Of a stretch of 64,000 nt of DNA, positions 13,530-26,291 are shown one piece after another. How positions within the stretch are numbered: position 1 is the first letter of the stretch; each line of letters begins with the position of its first letter. The DNA comes from Atrichornis clamosus (Eukaryota > Chordata > Aves > Passeriformes > Menuridae), in contig WBMZ01011577.1 of NCBI GenBank assembly GCA_013400975.1, forward strand, positions 115,182 to 179,181. The letters run 5' to 3'. The translations under genes were made by a program, and so were the position numbers. Under the pieces are notes generated by a model, which made no database searches, was not told where the DNA came from, and saw nothing but the letters and a program-made list of their open reading frames with translations.

Positions 13530-13678
13530 TGGTTCTTGATTTGGTTTGGGGCTTTTTGGTTTGGTTGGTTTGGTTTGGTTGGGCTGTTTTCTGTGGGGGG
13601 TATATTTTGTTGGTTTTTTGTGGTTTGGTGGTTTTCTGTTGTGTTTTTTGTTTGTTTGTTTGTTTGTTTGTTTTTTCT
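13530..13678 (+). repeat. G/T-rich low-complexity tract ending in (TTTG)n
   Basis: The plus strand is nearly free of A and C, starts as ggttt-type repeats and ends in a run of tttg units at about 13644-13672. Hydrophobic frames across it (13400-13693 and 13546-13821, rich in Gly, Phe, Leu, Val and Trp) come from the simple composition and are not membrane proteins. Length is likely to vary between individuals. Confidence 0.9.
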
Positions 13679-16600
13679 ATAAGTCAGTGGTGAACTCCAG
13701 TGTCCTCAGAGAAGCAACTGGTGAAGAGCATTCTTGTTGTCCAGGCACTCACAAAGAACAGGTCTTTGGGGGAATCCAGTCAGCTCTGATTATGACCATT
13801 GCAGGGGCAGTTGTAGCATGAATATAATTTCCTGAACTCATCTTGTTCAATGATCTTTTTCATTTACATAGCCACAGCATGTTCTTGACCCCAAAGCAGA
13901 AAGGCCACTTGAACCTCAGACTGCATTTAGTTGTACCTCGATTGCTTCAAACACAAAAAGCAAAGACTGGCATTTCTATCTTTACCCTGCTTCACTGCCA
14001 TTGGGACTTCCTTCATTATAGACTTCCCACTGGTGACATTACGATTAGGATGTCTAGGAATCAAGAGACGTTGACATAGTCAGTGTTCCCCTGGAGAGTT
14101 ATCTGGCATTTTCTTTCCAAATTAGGATGCTTAGCAAGCCTGGGACGGAAAAACCAGAACTGCACCCATTGGTACTGCAGATGTTATAAATACAAATGGA
14201 TAGTCAAAGGTTGTTAATTTTTATGTGCATAAAATGCACACACAAGAGAAGAATATAAACCAACCATAAAACAGATGCATGGTACTCTCTAATGCTGTGC
14301 TCATAATATTATACCGAAAGCCGTGAAGTTCTCTTTCCCTCTCACTTATTTATTTATTTGCTTTCTAAATGTTTGTGTATAAATTCAGCTCTTATTAAAG
14401 CTCTTGGTTGAAATCACTGGCTGTAACAAGCTCCTGAAGAGGCTGGCTCTGCAAAAACTTTCCTCTCAACATCTTTTGGAATGTATCTTTATTCAGGTCT
14501 GAGATGTTCTTTCAATTCCAATGGGACTGAATATACATCCTCCTTTAAAAACAAAACAAAAAACAAATCCCTCCAGTTCTCTTGGGAATGAATTAGTATC
14601 TCATTTCTATGTCATTCTGAATATTGTGAATTTTCAACTTTTTCTAGAGATAATGTTGTTTCAGCAAAATAAGAAATTTCCTGAGGAATTCTCACTTTCA
14701 TTGCTACACCCTTCTGCCTTCCTATTTTTCTTCTGAAAAATACATCCCAGATATAGTTCTTTTTAGTAAAAATTGATTATACTCAAAAATAAAGCACTGT
14801 CATCCCCTGAAATGTTTTGATGTGAGCAGTTTGATGTTAAAACACAGTGTAAATCTTCTTTTTGACTGAGCTCTGTGTCTCATCTGAGCACATAGAGCTC
14901 TCATCATCTGCCAAGTAGCCTCATCCAAGAGCAGAATGAACATCTCAGGCATTGAAAATGAAATTGTAATGTGTGTCATGGCTCCTTGGGTAGATGCACT
15001 TCAATGTCACCTTAATTTCAAATAAAACCTTTCAATTTGGAAACAGCAGAACCTTTTGTTTCCAGGCATTAAAAAAAAAAAAAATTCCTTTGGAGAGTTT
15101 TCAGGTCTGTTTTCAGAGCTTGTTCTGCTCTTTCAGCTTTTTGACCTGATTTAAAAGGGAAGAAAGTGTCAGAAGTGATGGAAAAGGAATTCCAAATTTT
15201 GTTCGAGCACTGTCTGCGTCTGCTGTGCAGTGCCATTGCTTGACAACATCATTGTCCCTATCCTAACAAAATTTATACAGCCATTTTTGGGAGTTTTGCT
15301 GAAGCAAAGGCTGTGGGACTCAGACCATGTGAGAACAGATAAAGATATAGCATGAAATCCCACTGAAATGCTATGTTGGACTGCATACATAAGGCAGCAA
15401 TCACAGAGGTAATGCAAGAAGTTTTGGAATTTCCTGTAGATGGCTTTCTGAAAAACAGTCATCAGCTGAAGTGTGAACTCTAGGGCTCAATAATATTGAC
15501 CTCATCTTTCTGAGAAAAGTGGTTCTCCCTGCTGTCAGACTAAAGAAGGTCAAATCTGTGCCCTGCAGACCCATGCTGCTGGATAGGCTGCAAAGATGGA
15601 TTTTTTTTTTCTTCCTGTATACCTATGAGTGAAAATTCAGTAGCTGGCCCAATGAGGTATTACTTACCTGAACAGAAGTCTGAGAATTCAAAATTAAAGG
15701 GCAAGAGGTCTGCTCTGTACTCTAATGCATAAATTAATTACAGTGTGAGGACCACAGCAGAAGAGCATAACTGGTAAATTATCTTGTCACTGAATGTAGG
15801 AGTGCAATAATGAGGTATGCTGCTACTTGTCATTCATATTATAAAACAGTTAAGCACCATACCCTGCAATATTACATTTTTACTCAGATAAAGTAAATTT
15901 GGTAATCTGTAGGTGAATAATACCTTCAACTCATTTAAAAGAAAATAAGCTTTACACAGTTCTTATCATCTCTGTCTTTATACCTGATGAAAGGCTTCAG
16001 GTATTTTTTTTTACTATGAATTAACATGGATAAGAAAAAGCCAAATCTATGATTTGTGTATCAGGAATCTACTACATTTTGCACATTGGGCATCCTTAGT
16101 CAGTTGTCACGTGGATTTCAGCAGAAATTTCATCTAAATTGCACTAATAGCATTTGATCGAGTTTGTCATGATTTGCCTTGCAGTATCACAGGCAAGTTT
16201 TGCCTCTTTGATCATATATGGAATTTTATAATAACATGAAGGGAACATGGTCTAGGAGAGCAACACAGAGGAGGGGCTCGGCTGGTCTGCCAGTACATGG
16301 AGGTGCTCTGGGAATGGCTCTCAGCACTTTTCATAGCCATAAGGTCCCTGTCATTACAAAGTTTACAAATGTGATCTATTGTTTCCACAGACAACACATG
16401 CAGATCAGCCTGGTCACACACATTAGCAGCTGTTGCATATATCAAGCACTATTTTCAAAATGTCTATATGGAAGTACCTGTTTCACTCCATTGACTACAG
16501 ATTGCCTGACTCTTAAATTGCTAAAGCTGAGTGAGATAAATGTGATTGCTAATTCAAAGAGGTGGGGTATGGGGGGTTGATACAGCCTAGAACAAAAAGT

Positions 16601-18209
16601 ATAAAAACAGACCAAAGGGCTTCCTGGAGCTAATTCTTGTTATGGTTGAAAAGAATCCCCAACCCCCGCCCCACCATCACCTAGGAGTCAATTTAAAATG
16701 CCAATAATAAAGAACTGATCACCACCCTTGATATGTCATTCCATTCCTTAATTACTCATAATTAAAATCCGTACTTCAGCTTCACCCTCCAGCCATTAGA
16801 TGTGTAGTTGACAGACTGAAGCAAACATAATCAAAGGCTACATCCCCTAAGAATCCATATAACTGTGATTGTATCACTATTTGCCTTCTCTTCAGTAGGC
16901 TATGTAGACAGAAATCCTGGGCCTTTCCCCTATAAGTTGAAACCAAATTCTTCAAATTCTGGGTGGAATTAATCTTATTTAATTCAAACCATGTATTAAG
17001 CCACCAGGTCATCTGATCTTGATACTGAGACTTCAAAAGTGAAATAATAGTACGCGTCAGCATGGGTGAAAGGAAATGTTCTATTAGGATTTCTATCCAT
17101 TACTAGTGGTAGAGCTACATGATGGACTTAAACGAGATGCCTAAACAAAACCGGGTGAGAACAAACTTATATGGTATACTAAAACCAAAAAATCATTCCC
17201 TAATAGATGACTTTACAATTAGGAGTGATGTCTTAGATTTCTCAGTGATTTCTCTTTTGTATTAAGCAACTGAGAAAGAGGTTGCAGACTTTTAACAAAT
17301 TAACACCCAAATTAAAACCCTCTGGGTTCAGAGAAAGCCTGGGAAAATTCTGATTCAGAAAATTGCAAGTATCAAAATAATCATAAAAAATAGGCTGAGT
17401 TTCCACTCAGCCATAACCAGAGCATCTCCCCTGTGGCAGCATAATGTTAAATATTCCATTTCCAGCCTTGGAGTGATTTGTTTTATGTATTTATTGAATA
17501 ATACTGGTATGCTGATAACCAAGTTTATAGATGGTTATAAAATCCTTCTGCTGCAGTTAATTTTCTTTTAATGTTACAAATAATAATAAAAAAAGGACAG
17601 ACTACTTCATAAATCAGCAAGATTCTTCCCTCTCATTTTCATGAAAAAAATCCAAAAAACAATTCAAATGATAACGTCATGCCAGCTACATATCCACTGG
17701 AAGAGGCATCTTTCATGAGGAAATAGAAGTGTCATTTCAGTCACTGACAAAGCTTTTGCTGTGGTCTCTACAAAAGAACCTCTTATCTTATCACTGAACA
17801 CAGCTGTAAGCTTTATAAATGTATGCTGCAACTGCCCAGCTCCAACTCCTATTGTAAAAACCACCAGTAGAAATTTGATATGCAAATCTCTGGACAGTTT
17901 CTTGTCCTTGGGCTAAGTATGGCAGCTTATCAGGAATTTAGTGATACTTAGAGATTACTTGCCAAGCAGTTCTTCATAACGTGGATGAGGGAACTCGCAT
18001 GCCCTAGCACAGCTCTTGAATGTTGAGTATAAGATTTGTTTAAGCATATTGATGTGGAAAACTTTGGGGTTAGAAGAAGCATAGGGATAAAATATGAAGT
18101 CATAGTTTAAGGCTTCTATACAGAGGTAAAATTGTCTTCCTGTGCTTACTAGCCAGTCCTGATGGATTAGAGGATTGCATTCATTTTGTGTTCCCTTAGT
18201 TTTGGAGAT
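13679..18209. other. non-coding stretch, nothing recognised
   Basis: The sequence holds only short frames (120 codons at most, 16218-16580 plus, overlapped by 16212-16445 minus). Homopolymers occur at 15071-15084 (A14) and 15601-15610 (T10). No gene, RNA or confident transposable element was recognised. Confidence 0.5.
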
Positions 18210-18389
18210 TCATATTGTTTGCCCTCTATAACCCTGCTTCTTCTCTGAAGTCTCTGCTCTCCAGGAGACAGTCCTTTGGAGATAAGGCTTGCACCCCTTG
18301 TTTATGGAAGTATGATGAGCTCCACCTTTGCAGGAAAACCCAAAAATCCCATGCCTTTGCCCTATCCCATTTTGTGTTTTCTCTTCCTG

Positions 18390-18692
18390 TCCTAACACCT
18401 AAACATACTCCATCACCCCAAGTCCTGAGATCCCTTTATCTAGGGCTGCTCCCCAGCCTCTCATCCCCTAATTTGTATCTATAACCTGGATTACTCCATT
18501 ACCAAGTGGACAATCTGGTATTTGCTCTTGTTAAATTCCATACGATTGCTGATTGCCCAGCTCTCTCTAGTCTACCCAGGTCTCTCTATCATTGAGGAAG
18601 CCCAAAGCTCCTACTCAGCAAGCCTACTGATGTACATTTGATTCCGGTGTCCAGATCATTGATAAAATCATTAAAGAGCATTGGCCCTAAAA
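18390..18692 (-). mobile_element. CR1-type LINE ORF2 (reverse transcriptase) fragment
   Basis: Read on the minus strand from about 18690 downwards, the sequence encodes ILGPMLFNDFINDLD, which fits the block of CR1-type reverse transcriptase just before its catalytic F-x-D-D segment. Further on it gives WAISNRMEFNKSKYQIVHL, the block that lies after the catalytic motif. The catalytic part between them is missing or scrambled, and several frame changes are needed. The element is truncated at both ends and cannot be functional. The downstream end near 18390 is uncertain; the sequence on to about 18210 may be the same element, too decayed to follow. Confidence 0.8.
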
Positions 18693-18699
18693 TTATGTA

Positions 18700-20513
18700 A
18701 TTTCTCTTCCCAAGACAAGGTGTTCCTCTCCCACTAATGCTTGCATTATTTCAAATCTAAGGCATGACAGAGATCCTTGGTAAACATACAGTGATACACA
18801 GACTTCAGCAGTGATTTGTAAGGAGATAGAAATTCCCATACGGAAAACACGTCTTTCATGATTTGTATAATGCATAGTCTTACCCTGAATATTCAAGTGG
18901 CTGCCTGTCTAATATGAAGCATATAACAGAGACGTCTTTTAGGGAGATTCAGCTAATTTCAGTTCAGCAATGGAAAAGTTGCAGATCTGAGCTGTGTAGT
19001 CACCTGAGGGTTTTCTTCATGTTGCGTAGAGAAATGGGTATTTTCAGAGGGCCGGGCATCCAAGTAACTCAAAGGCACTTTTCAAGCATGAGATAATATA
19101 CAAAATATATTTGCATATTGAGCAATAGTTTCAGTTATAGGGACTGGTGCCTAATTTCCAGTGAGGAAAATATTTCCACACTGCCTAATTTTAAGCACCT
19201 AACTACAAAGCCTAGAAGGCTAAACTGCAATTCCTTGAATGATAGTGTGGAATACCACTCTCTTCTGGATTGCCCTCTGAGGAAACCTGTCTCTCCTCCT
19301 TGATAATGCAAGAAATTGCTTATTTAGGCACCCAACATTATGAGTTTTGTGTCTTAGGTGTCCTGGTTATATGGCAACCAGGACTATACCATTTGCTAAA
19401 CTATACGGATGAAAACTTGTTTGGGTGGCAACTGAGGATGTGAATGTTTTGTTCTTTTGAGCTTACTACAAGACAGGACTGGTTTCTCAGACATCCAGAC
19501 TGCTGTACAGCCTCTGCTGTGTATAATGAGGTACAACTGGGAAGGAATCCATGCTCATGCTGCATTACTGTGTGAAAAATCTTGTAGTAATACCACGTGC
19601 CTAAATTGAACCTGGCAGCCAAAGATACAGTGACTCCAGACTGCCACAGTGCTCAGTAAAAACCCCCAAACATGTCACTTTGAGCAGAAAGCCTTCTGTA
19701 GGTAGGAAGTCTGAGAGGGAACTGCTTTCCTTGGAAGCATGATGTGCCATTTCTTCCCATCCAGAATAAAACCTCTACCACTGAGTACCATTGATGTTAC
19801 ACCTATATTTTTGCAAGGCAGAAATGTTCACCTCTAACTTTGTCCTCCTACTCTCAGCAGATCATTGGGCAGTGAAGTCTTGCAATCTTCTGGTAGAAGC
19901 TGCAGTCTTGCAACCTCAGGAGCAGGCTGATGTTTTAGTGTACTATCTAATGATGCGTTCAAAAGGAGATAACAATAAATATGAAGACTGTGATAGAACG
20001 GAGAGGTCTGAAGCAAGTCGCAGTATTTCAAACTGTTTCAGTGGTCATGTTTACCTTTTATTTCAGCTCATAGTGTAAGGAGATCGAAATAGAAAACATC
20101 CAAAAAAAGGATGTACTGTGAAGTATATTCCCTTGCCTGTGCATAACTCACACTTCTAAAGCAACAATTATATATAAAATAAGACCTTTTGAGGTTCCAG
20201 GTTCAGAAAGTCACTATTATTATAGGCAGCTGTAAGCTTCATTACAGAACAGCCGTATTGCAAGGAATGTAAAAAGCAGATTTTGTACCTCATTTATACT
20301 TTCCTGTTTTGTTTTTTTCTTGCAGAGGGACTCCTGATGTGTTTTGAACTTATTTAACTTTGAATAACCAACTAAATATTCACTTCCATAGGGACATTTC
20401 CCTCAACCCATATGTGTGCCCCAACATCTAGGTTCTAGAGACAGCTGCTTTCTTACCCAGGAAATATTATTTATTTCTTTGTTTACATGAAGTGGAACTG
20501 CTCCAGGTGGAGG
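18700..20513. other. non-coding stretch with a possible old repeat near 19170-19370
   Basis: No gene was recognised; the longest frame is 95 codons at 19791-20078 plus, overlapped on the opposite strand. Between about 19170 and 19370 there are related words (aagcacctaac, aggcacccaac, cttaggtg) that resemble an old interspersed repeat shared by amniotes. This is weak evidence. Confidence 0.4.
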
Positions 20514-20551
20514 TAATGAAATGAACATCAGATAATGAAATGAACATCAGA
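20514..20551. repeat. tandem duplication, 19-bp unit x2
   Basis: Positions 20514-20532 and 20533-20551 are identical 19-base A-rich units. This is a slippage-type duplication with no coding content. Confidence 0.95.
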
Positions 20552-21515
20552 AATGAATGGCTGCTTCTGAAGAGGAGCTATTTTACTGAATAATTTCTGC
20601 CTATTCCTACTCCATTTCAAACTATATACACAAAGTTCTGTGTTTAGAAAAAATGTCATCCAAAAAGACATTTCTCAACAATGAGTTTATGGAAACAAGG
20701 ATTGGCACCAAATTCTAGTATACAGAGTATATGTACTAGCTCGATGTAATATTTAATCCGATTTTATGGTAGGTGGAAACAGATTGGCTTAAATATAAGA
20801 ACGGGAAAAAGATGAAACAGCAGGAAGCTGTCCCTTAATGTCTGAGTTTCCTCTTTAAATAGCACCATTGCACTCAGATTGAGCTACAGCTTCACCAATT
20901 GAAATCTCTGCGTAAGCACACAAAGCAGCTACAGAAGGTTGAGACTGAACTGCCTGGTCCATTACTCTCCAGTTATCTGCTGAGAAGATTTCTTGCACCA
21001 TCTGCTGAAACATCGCATACAGACATCGGGTCCCAAGTCCTCTTTGAGATGCAGGCCGGTTCTACATGATAATTCTCTGCTACCTACAGGGGGTAAATGA
21101 AATGAAACAGCAATATGCTACTACGAAATATCCCTGTGGTATCCAATGCCATTTAGACTCAGAATCCAAGTTTTGCTAGTTATAATATACTTTCCAGGCC
21201 CAAGGGGTAGGAGGAGAGTAATGAAGCAAGGATAGGCATATCAAGACTAAAGAATTTCCAGGCTGGAAATTCCCACATTGGTGATTTCCCCCCCTGCAGT
21301 GAGCAGCAATTTGGTGTTCGCCTTTGACCAGTTCTAATCAAGCCTATTTGTTGGTTACACACACAAGGCACACACCTGTGGTGTCCTGCAGAAGCGTAAA
21401 GGGCTGCTGTGTGGTCCACAGTCATGTGAATCTTAACCAAAGACTAGTAAGGTCCAATAGCAATTAGACATTCCCTTTGGACTTGACCCAGGAATGATTA
21501 TTCAAAAGAGGGAAG
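20552..21515. other. non-coding stretch, nothing recognised
   Basis: Only one short minus frame (21180-21440, 86 codons) without a known domain is present. No repeat family was recognised up to the duplication that flanks the N gap. Confidence 0.45.
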
Positions 21516-21579
21516 CAGTCGTCTCCTCTCCAATTGCCTCTTTCGTGATTATTTTTTAAAAACAGTCTTTAAAAAAAAA
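21516..21579. repeat. left copy of gap-flanking duplication
   Basis: This 64-base block is repeated as 21583-21647 on the other side of three N bases; the second copy has one extra C. Both copies end in a run of nine A. The arrangement looks like two overlapping contig ends that were joined without merging the overlap, with the A-run as the likely cause of the break. A true tandem duplication is possible but less likely. Confidence 0.95.
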
Positions 21580-21582
21580 NNN
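21580..21582. other. assembly gap (NNN)
   Basis: Three ambiguous bases lie exactly between two copies of the same 64/65-base sequence. The gap size is probably a placeholder, or stands for a negative gap, meaning overlapping contigs. Confidence 0.97.
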
Positions 21583-21647
21583 CAGTCGTCTCCTCTCCCA
21601 ATTGCCTCTTTCGTGATTATTTTTTAAAAACAGTCTTTAAAAAAAAA
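21583..21647. repeat. right copy of gap-flanking duplication
   Basis: This copy matches 21516-21579 except for one added C in its pyrimidine run near 21598. A single-base length difference in a homopolymer is typical of two reads or two alleles of the same locus. Confidence 0.95.
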
Positions 21648-24008
21648 GACAAAAAAAGCATACAGTCTAATAAGCTCATGCAAAAATAGAGGAACCAGGC
21701 TTAATTACAGTTATCAGGTTGTCTTTGAAAGCAGCGAAACTGGTGACTCCAATCCTACCAGGGAGATGGGTTGTTCTTGTCTTTCTCAACCTTTCATTTC
21801 CCAGGAGTTTTTCAAGACAGAGCAAAAGGTATCTTCTCTGATGTACATGTTAGCATCAGCTAAAGCTATGTTTAAGCACCAGGAACAGCCCAACATGCCA
21901 ACTTTGATAACACAAGTGTTCTGTAACTTAGCAGTGACACTCCTGCTTCTTCTATGACTTTATTTGCACTACAATGTAGTACTAGACACAGTCAAATCCT
22001 GAGCAGAACCTCTCCTTTGAACAATTAGGCATGGGAAGGAAGGAAACCAACTTGATGACTTCTTTCATGATTCATTTGCAGGACTTAAGAAGCCATGAGA
22101 AACAAATAGGAACCAAACAGGAGGTAAGACTGCCTCTGTTTAACTCCCATGTCCTGGTGCTCCAAGGAGCCAATGGATTAGCACAGTTAATTCCGAATAA
22201 AATGATCATAAACACTTTTTTTTTTCTCCAGGAGTAGGTAACAATAGTTAAAGAAATATTAGGTGTCCAAAGGCTCCTGTCATCCTATCTTTCTGCAGAT
22301 AATTTTATGACTGTGGTGTTGTGGTGTGACCCACAGAAATCATGCAACTGTAAACCTGGTCATCAATCTAAACAATATTCATTTGGTATTTTCAAGGAAG
22401 ATCCCTGGATCTTAGAAACAGTTTTTCAGCACTCCTCTACTCAGCTATGATTGGAAGCACATGGATTAATTAGACTAAGGTTATTTCATGCCTGAAACAC
22501 CATCCTGATACACAACAGCAACTCTTAGAACACCTTTGTGATCTACAGTGTCAGTATGCCTGCCATACATTTACTTTTTGAATGATTGCCTATGGTGAAG
22601 ATGAAAAAAGTTTTTGTAAATCTGCGCTAAACCAAATACCTGCTGTTGCTGTTACTTGTGCTAACGCACATTGCAGAACATCCCCTATCCCTTCCATTTA
22701 CTCATGTGCATGTATCTGTACTTACACATAAATACATACGTATATATAGAGGAATATTAAAAGAATTAATAATCTTCAGTTTTCTCTTTTCATTGCAATT
22801 TAGCACTGCCTATTTTAAAACAAACTAGAAATTAATCATCTAACTCTAATACCATGAAAAATTCACGTGTCTTTGAGTGTGTACCTAAAACTCACATACC
22901 TGTGATAAAAACCCAAATGTTTGGGTTTATTTCTCTCGTGTCTACATGTTTTCTTACATCCCTGCCTCCAAGCCAGAGACAGAAATAGAGGTGAGATTGC
23001 TGGAAAATGTAGCGACTACCTCCTTTTATTTCCTCCTAAGTGTGTCCTAGTTTGGCAATGTCCTCAAGATGTTTCCAAAACACTTGACAATTACATGATT
23101 CAGATCAACATAAACACGTGCACTTTAAGGGGGGCATCTGCTTCAAAGCCCACCTAAACACAGTAGCTTTTCAAAGCTTGAGCACTGGTGTTTGAAGTTG
23201 TGAGATATGTGCTATCCTTACGTTTATGAAGGCTTTGAACACAGGCCACAGTGTCATACACAGAAGAAAAACACCAGACAAATATGGGGAAACAGGAGCG
23301 CAGTCAACAGGATACTGCCAGAATTTTTTCCATCCTCATTATCCCTGGCAAGGTGTACAGTGCCCTGTGTGAAGGTGGGGATCCGAAAGAAGACTGTCAA
23401 GGGGAAAACACTGGGAAAGAATAAGGGTGTGTGAAAAGAAGACCCACAAGCAAAGACTGCTGGGGTGAATCAAATTGTTAAATCCAAAGAAGAGAAGACT
23501 GAAGAACAGGAACAACTTGCAGAATCACCATTGCTCAGTAAAGAATACTTAACTATCAGCTAGATAACGGGTCAGGAAACAGGTACTGATGGATGGACTG
23601 ACAGATCTGTACTTGCATTGGTTCACAGTGTATTTTCCTCCCCTGCCTTTTTTTTTAAAAATCAAATAAATATAAAAGTCTGCAATGCAAAAAGGAGTAG
23701 CTTCAACAGGAAAGACTAAGAATATGTGAATGGATGGTTCACCACAATGATTAGGGGCATTTTCTGATTAACTAGGATATATCCAACCAAACAATTAACA
23801 AAATAATTTAAATATAGCCCGGGTAAGTATATCGACTATAGGGCTTCAAATGAAAGAAGGTAACAATCTATATTGCCAAATGAAATAAATCCAGAGAAAG
23901 AGCCTGAGCCCTGATCATCCACAATGCTAAATAGTTATCTTGCTCCCTGGGTTTCTTTTGGTTCTCTAATGGTCTGTCTCCAAGAGGAATCTGCTATGGA
24001 AAGAGCTA
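21648..24008. other. non-coding stretch, nothing recognised
   Basis: Frames are short (up to 78 codons) with no recognisable domain. Homopolymers such as the T-run near 22218 and the T/A-rich part near 23650 are the only low-complexity features. Confidence 0.5.
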
Positions 24009-24040
24009 ACCCTAAACAGTGTGGACCCTAAACAGCATGG
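24009..24040. repeat. tandem duplication, 16-bp unit x2
   Basis: Units at 24009-24024 and 24025-24040 differ by two adjacent bases. This is a small slippage duplication in otherwise unique sequence. Confidence 0.88.
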
Positions 24041-26291
24041 ACAGTGTGTAACTGTGCCACTAGACTTGAATGATACAGATCAGCTCTGGCCTTATTCCCT
24101 TCATCACTATTGACGGCTGCTGTGACCTTCTCGCTTGTTTTGTGCGTGACAGATAAATTCCTTTTGAATGCAGTCTTTTTTTTTATTTTGAAAAGTTGAA
24201 AATACAAGTCAGTTCCCAATAAGTAGTTCTAGTTTTCAAAAACATCTTCTCAAATTGGTTTAGCCCAGTATTTCAGACTTAGGGTATATCTATATCTATA
24301 GATATATATGTATGTACTGGTTTGGTTTTTGTTTGTTTATTCAGTTGTCAAACTCAAAAAAGGGTAAAATTAATCACTAATTTACATAGTCCTTGTCTTC
24401 AAAGACCTTTCCTTCAAGAACCTGAGACAGCCTGCTTATGGAAATGTAGAGCCTGTGTCTTCAAAAAAACATATTACTTACTTTTTCCTCAGAGCATTAA
24501 AAGTGAAACTTAAATTGATAGCAGTGTTTGCTTACACATGTGGGGCTCTGGGGCTCTCTAAGCTCACCTCTGACAAGTGGAAGTGGCTCACAGAGCCTGT
24601 AGTGTCCGTGCTCTGCAGAGTGCGATGCCCTATGAGGCCCTGAGCTGACACCACACCAGTAATCTTTGACACAGATAGCTATTTCCATTCCTAGACTGCC
24701 TGTTTCAAGTCCTTTCAAGTCCTTCCACTAAGTCCTTTAAAGTTAACTCTGTTACCTCTGCATCATGCTTTCCTGCAACCCCTTGCTGTCCTGTGTTTCA
24801 GGCTCTCCAACACCTACCCTGGGCTGTGTCAAAGCTCTCCCCTCCCATGGCAATTTCAGTTTTAGCTGGCTATGTCCAGCCTTGGGAGGAATAACACCTT
24901 CTAGGCTGACTGTGGATAGCTGGGTAGGTGGATATTTTCTGCCCTGAAGCAGAGATGGGAAAAAGAGAACAAAAATCTTCCTCAAACGCATGTGATTAAT
25001 GCTGCCCTATCTATATACAATAATCACTTGTTCTTAGTTCTTTAAAAGTTTAGTTCTTTAAAAAGGCACTTATAGCTTCCTTTTATTTAACCCTTTGCAT
25101 TCACACAGGCAATTCAAAGCTGAGTAGAGAAAAACATGCAATCTTTAATATAATTCCTGCTCAAATGTCAATATTTTCCTTGCTGATTGCAACAAATGCT
25201 GTGATATTACGTATAATAGCAGTTAGTTTGCCCATCTCTTTCTTTTTTTATTGTCAAGCTTTCTGGACTACTGATGCTGCAAGCACCTAATCAGCTCATA
25301 TCTCGCCCCATTTTTCATGAGCCTGAAAAGTGTTAGTGAAAGAGAGAGTCTTTCTCATCTCTTTCAAGTCAAGGCTAGAGCTTGAAATTGGTATTAATGG
25401 CTTCCAAAGGAAAGTGCATGCAAGTTCTGTGAAAAACTGGAAAACATCCCAACGGGGAACTGGAGGGAGAAACAAATGAGAAAATAAGGAAGAAGATGAA
25501 ACATTCTTTAATGATATCCTGAAAAAGAGAGGAAAAATTCTGGTTCCTTGGGGGCATGGTCCTTTGGGGAAAATGTAAGCACGACTACATACTCTTCCAG
25601 CAAACATCTTCTTCACTAGTACGTGCTCTGAGATTGCTTTCAAGTCAGCTCTTCCCAGGAGCTAAGCACTGAGTCCCCTTGATGTTCATGGAAGTTTTCA
25701 CAGGCGTGGGCGTTCCCAGGGGGAATCAGGCAGGACCCTCCGGGCAGCTGGGGCTGCATTCTGCAACCATTGACTGTGGAGAGAAGAAACTGGTTGTGCC
25801 CCAGTCAGGCTGTAGGCACCCATGGGCCATGTGGTGGACACAAGCATCTCACCCTCACCTCAGAACCCCTGGTACTCTGAAACTGAGAGGGTGCTCAGGA
25901 GCCTTTTATTTATTGCCTTTGCTTCTGGACAAAAGTGATGGGCTGATTCAGTACATCAGGTCATCTGTTTTTCTGTTCACAGGAGGTGTTAGATGAGATA
26001 CAGGGTGGGTGAGTTAATATGCAGTAACACTGCTCTAGTGAATTTTGGGCACCAAAGGAAGGGAGAAAAAAGAAATCCATGCAGCAGAGCATCTTTCAGA
26101 GGCTCCTTATGAAAACAGGCCATCTGGCTTCACTGCAGTGCATTTGTTAGCTCTCCAGCCTACTACTGTTCCCCTGCTGGGTGACACATGCTGAATCTGT
26201 CACACAACTAGGACAAAATTATAAATAAACAATGCTGTATTCAAACAAAACAGAACTTTCCTGCAGTAGGCTTATAGGAAGAAAAGCAAAG
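24041..26291. other. non-coding stretch, nothing recognised
   Basis: An AT-alternating patch (tatatc/gatata) lies at about 24285-24315. A short echo of 'caagtcctt' occurs at 24705-24724. Frames at 25296-25643 minus (115 codons) and 25679-25996 plus (105 codons) show no recognisable domain. Confidence 0.5.

Noticed and set aside
13400..13821. hydrophobic plus-strand frames resembling a membrane protein
   Set aside because: They are products of the G/T-rich simple repeat, which encodes only Gly, Phe, Leu, Val, Trp and Cys.
24285..24315. TATA-rich patch as a promoter
   Set aside because: It is an alternating AT run with no initiator, CpG richness or downstream gene.
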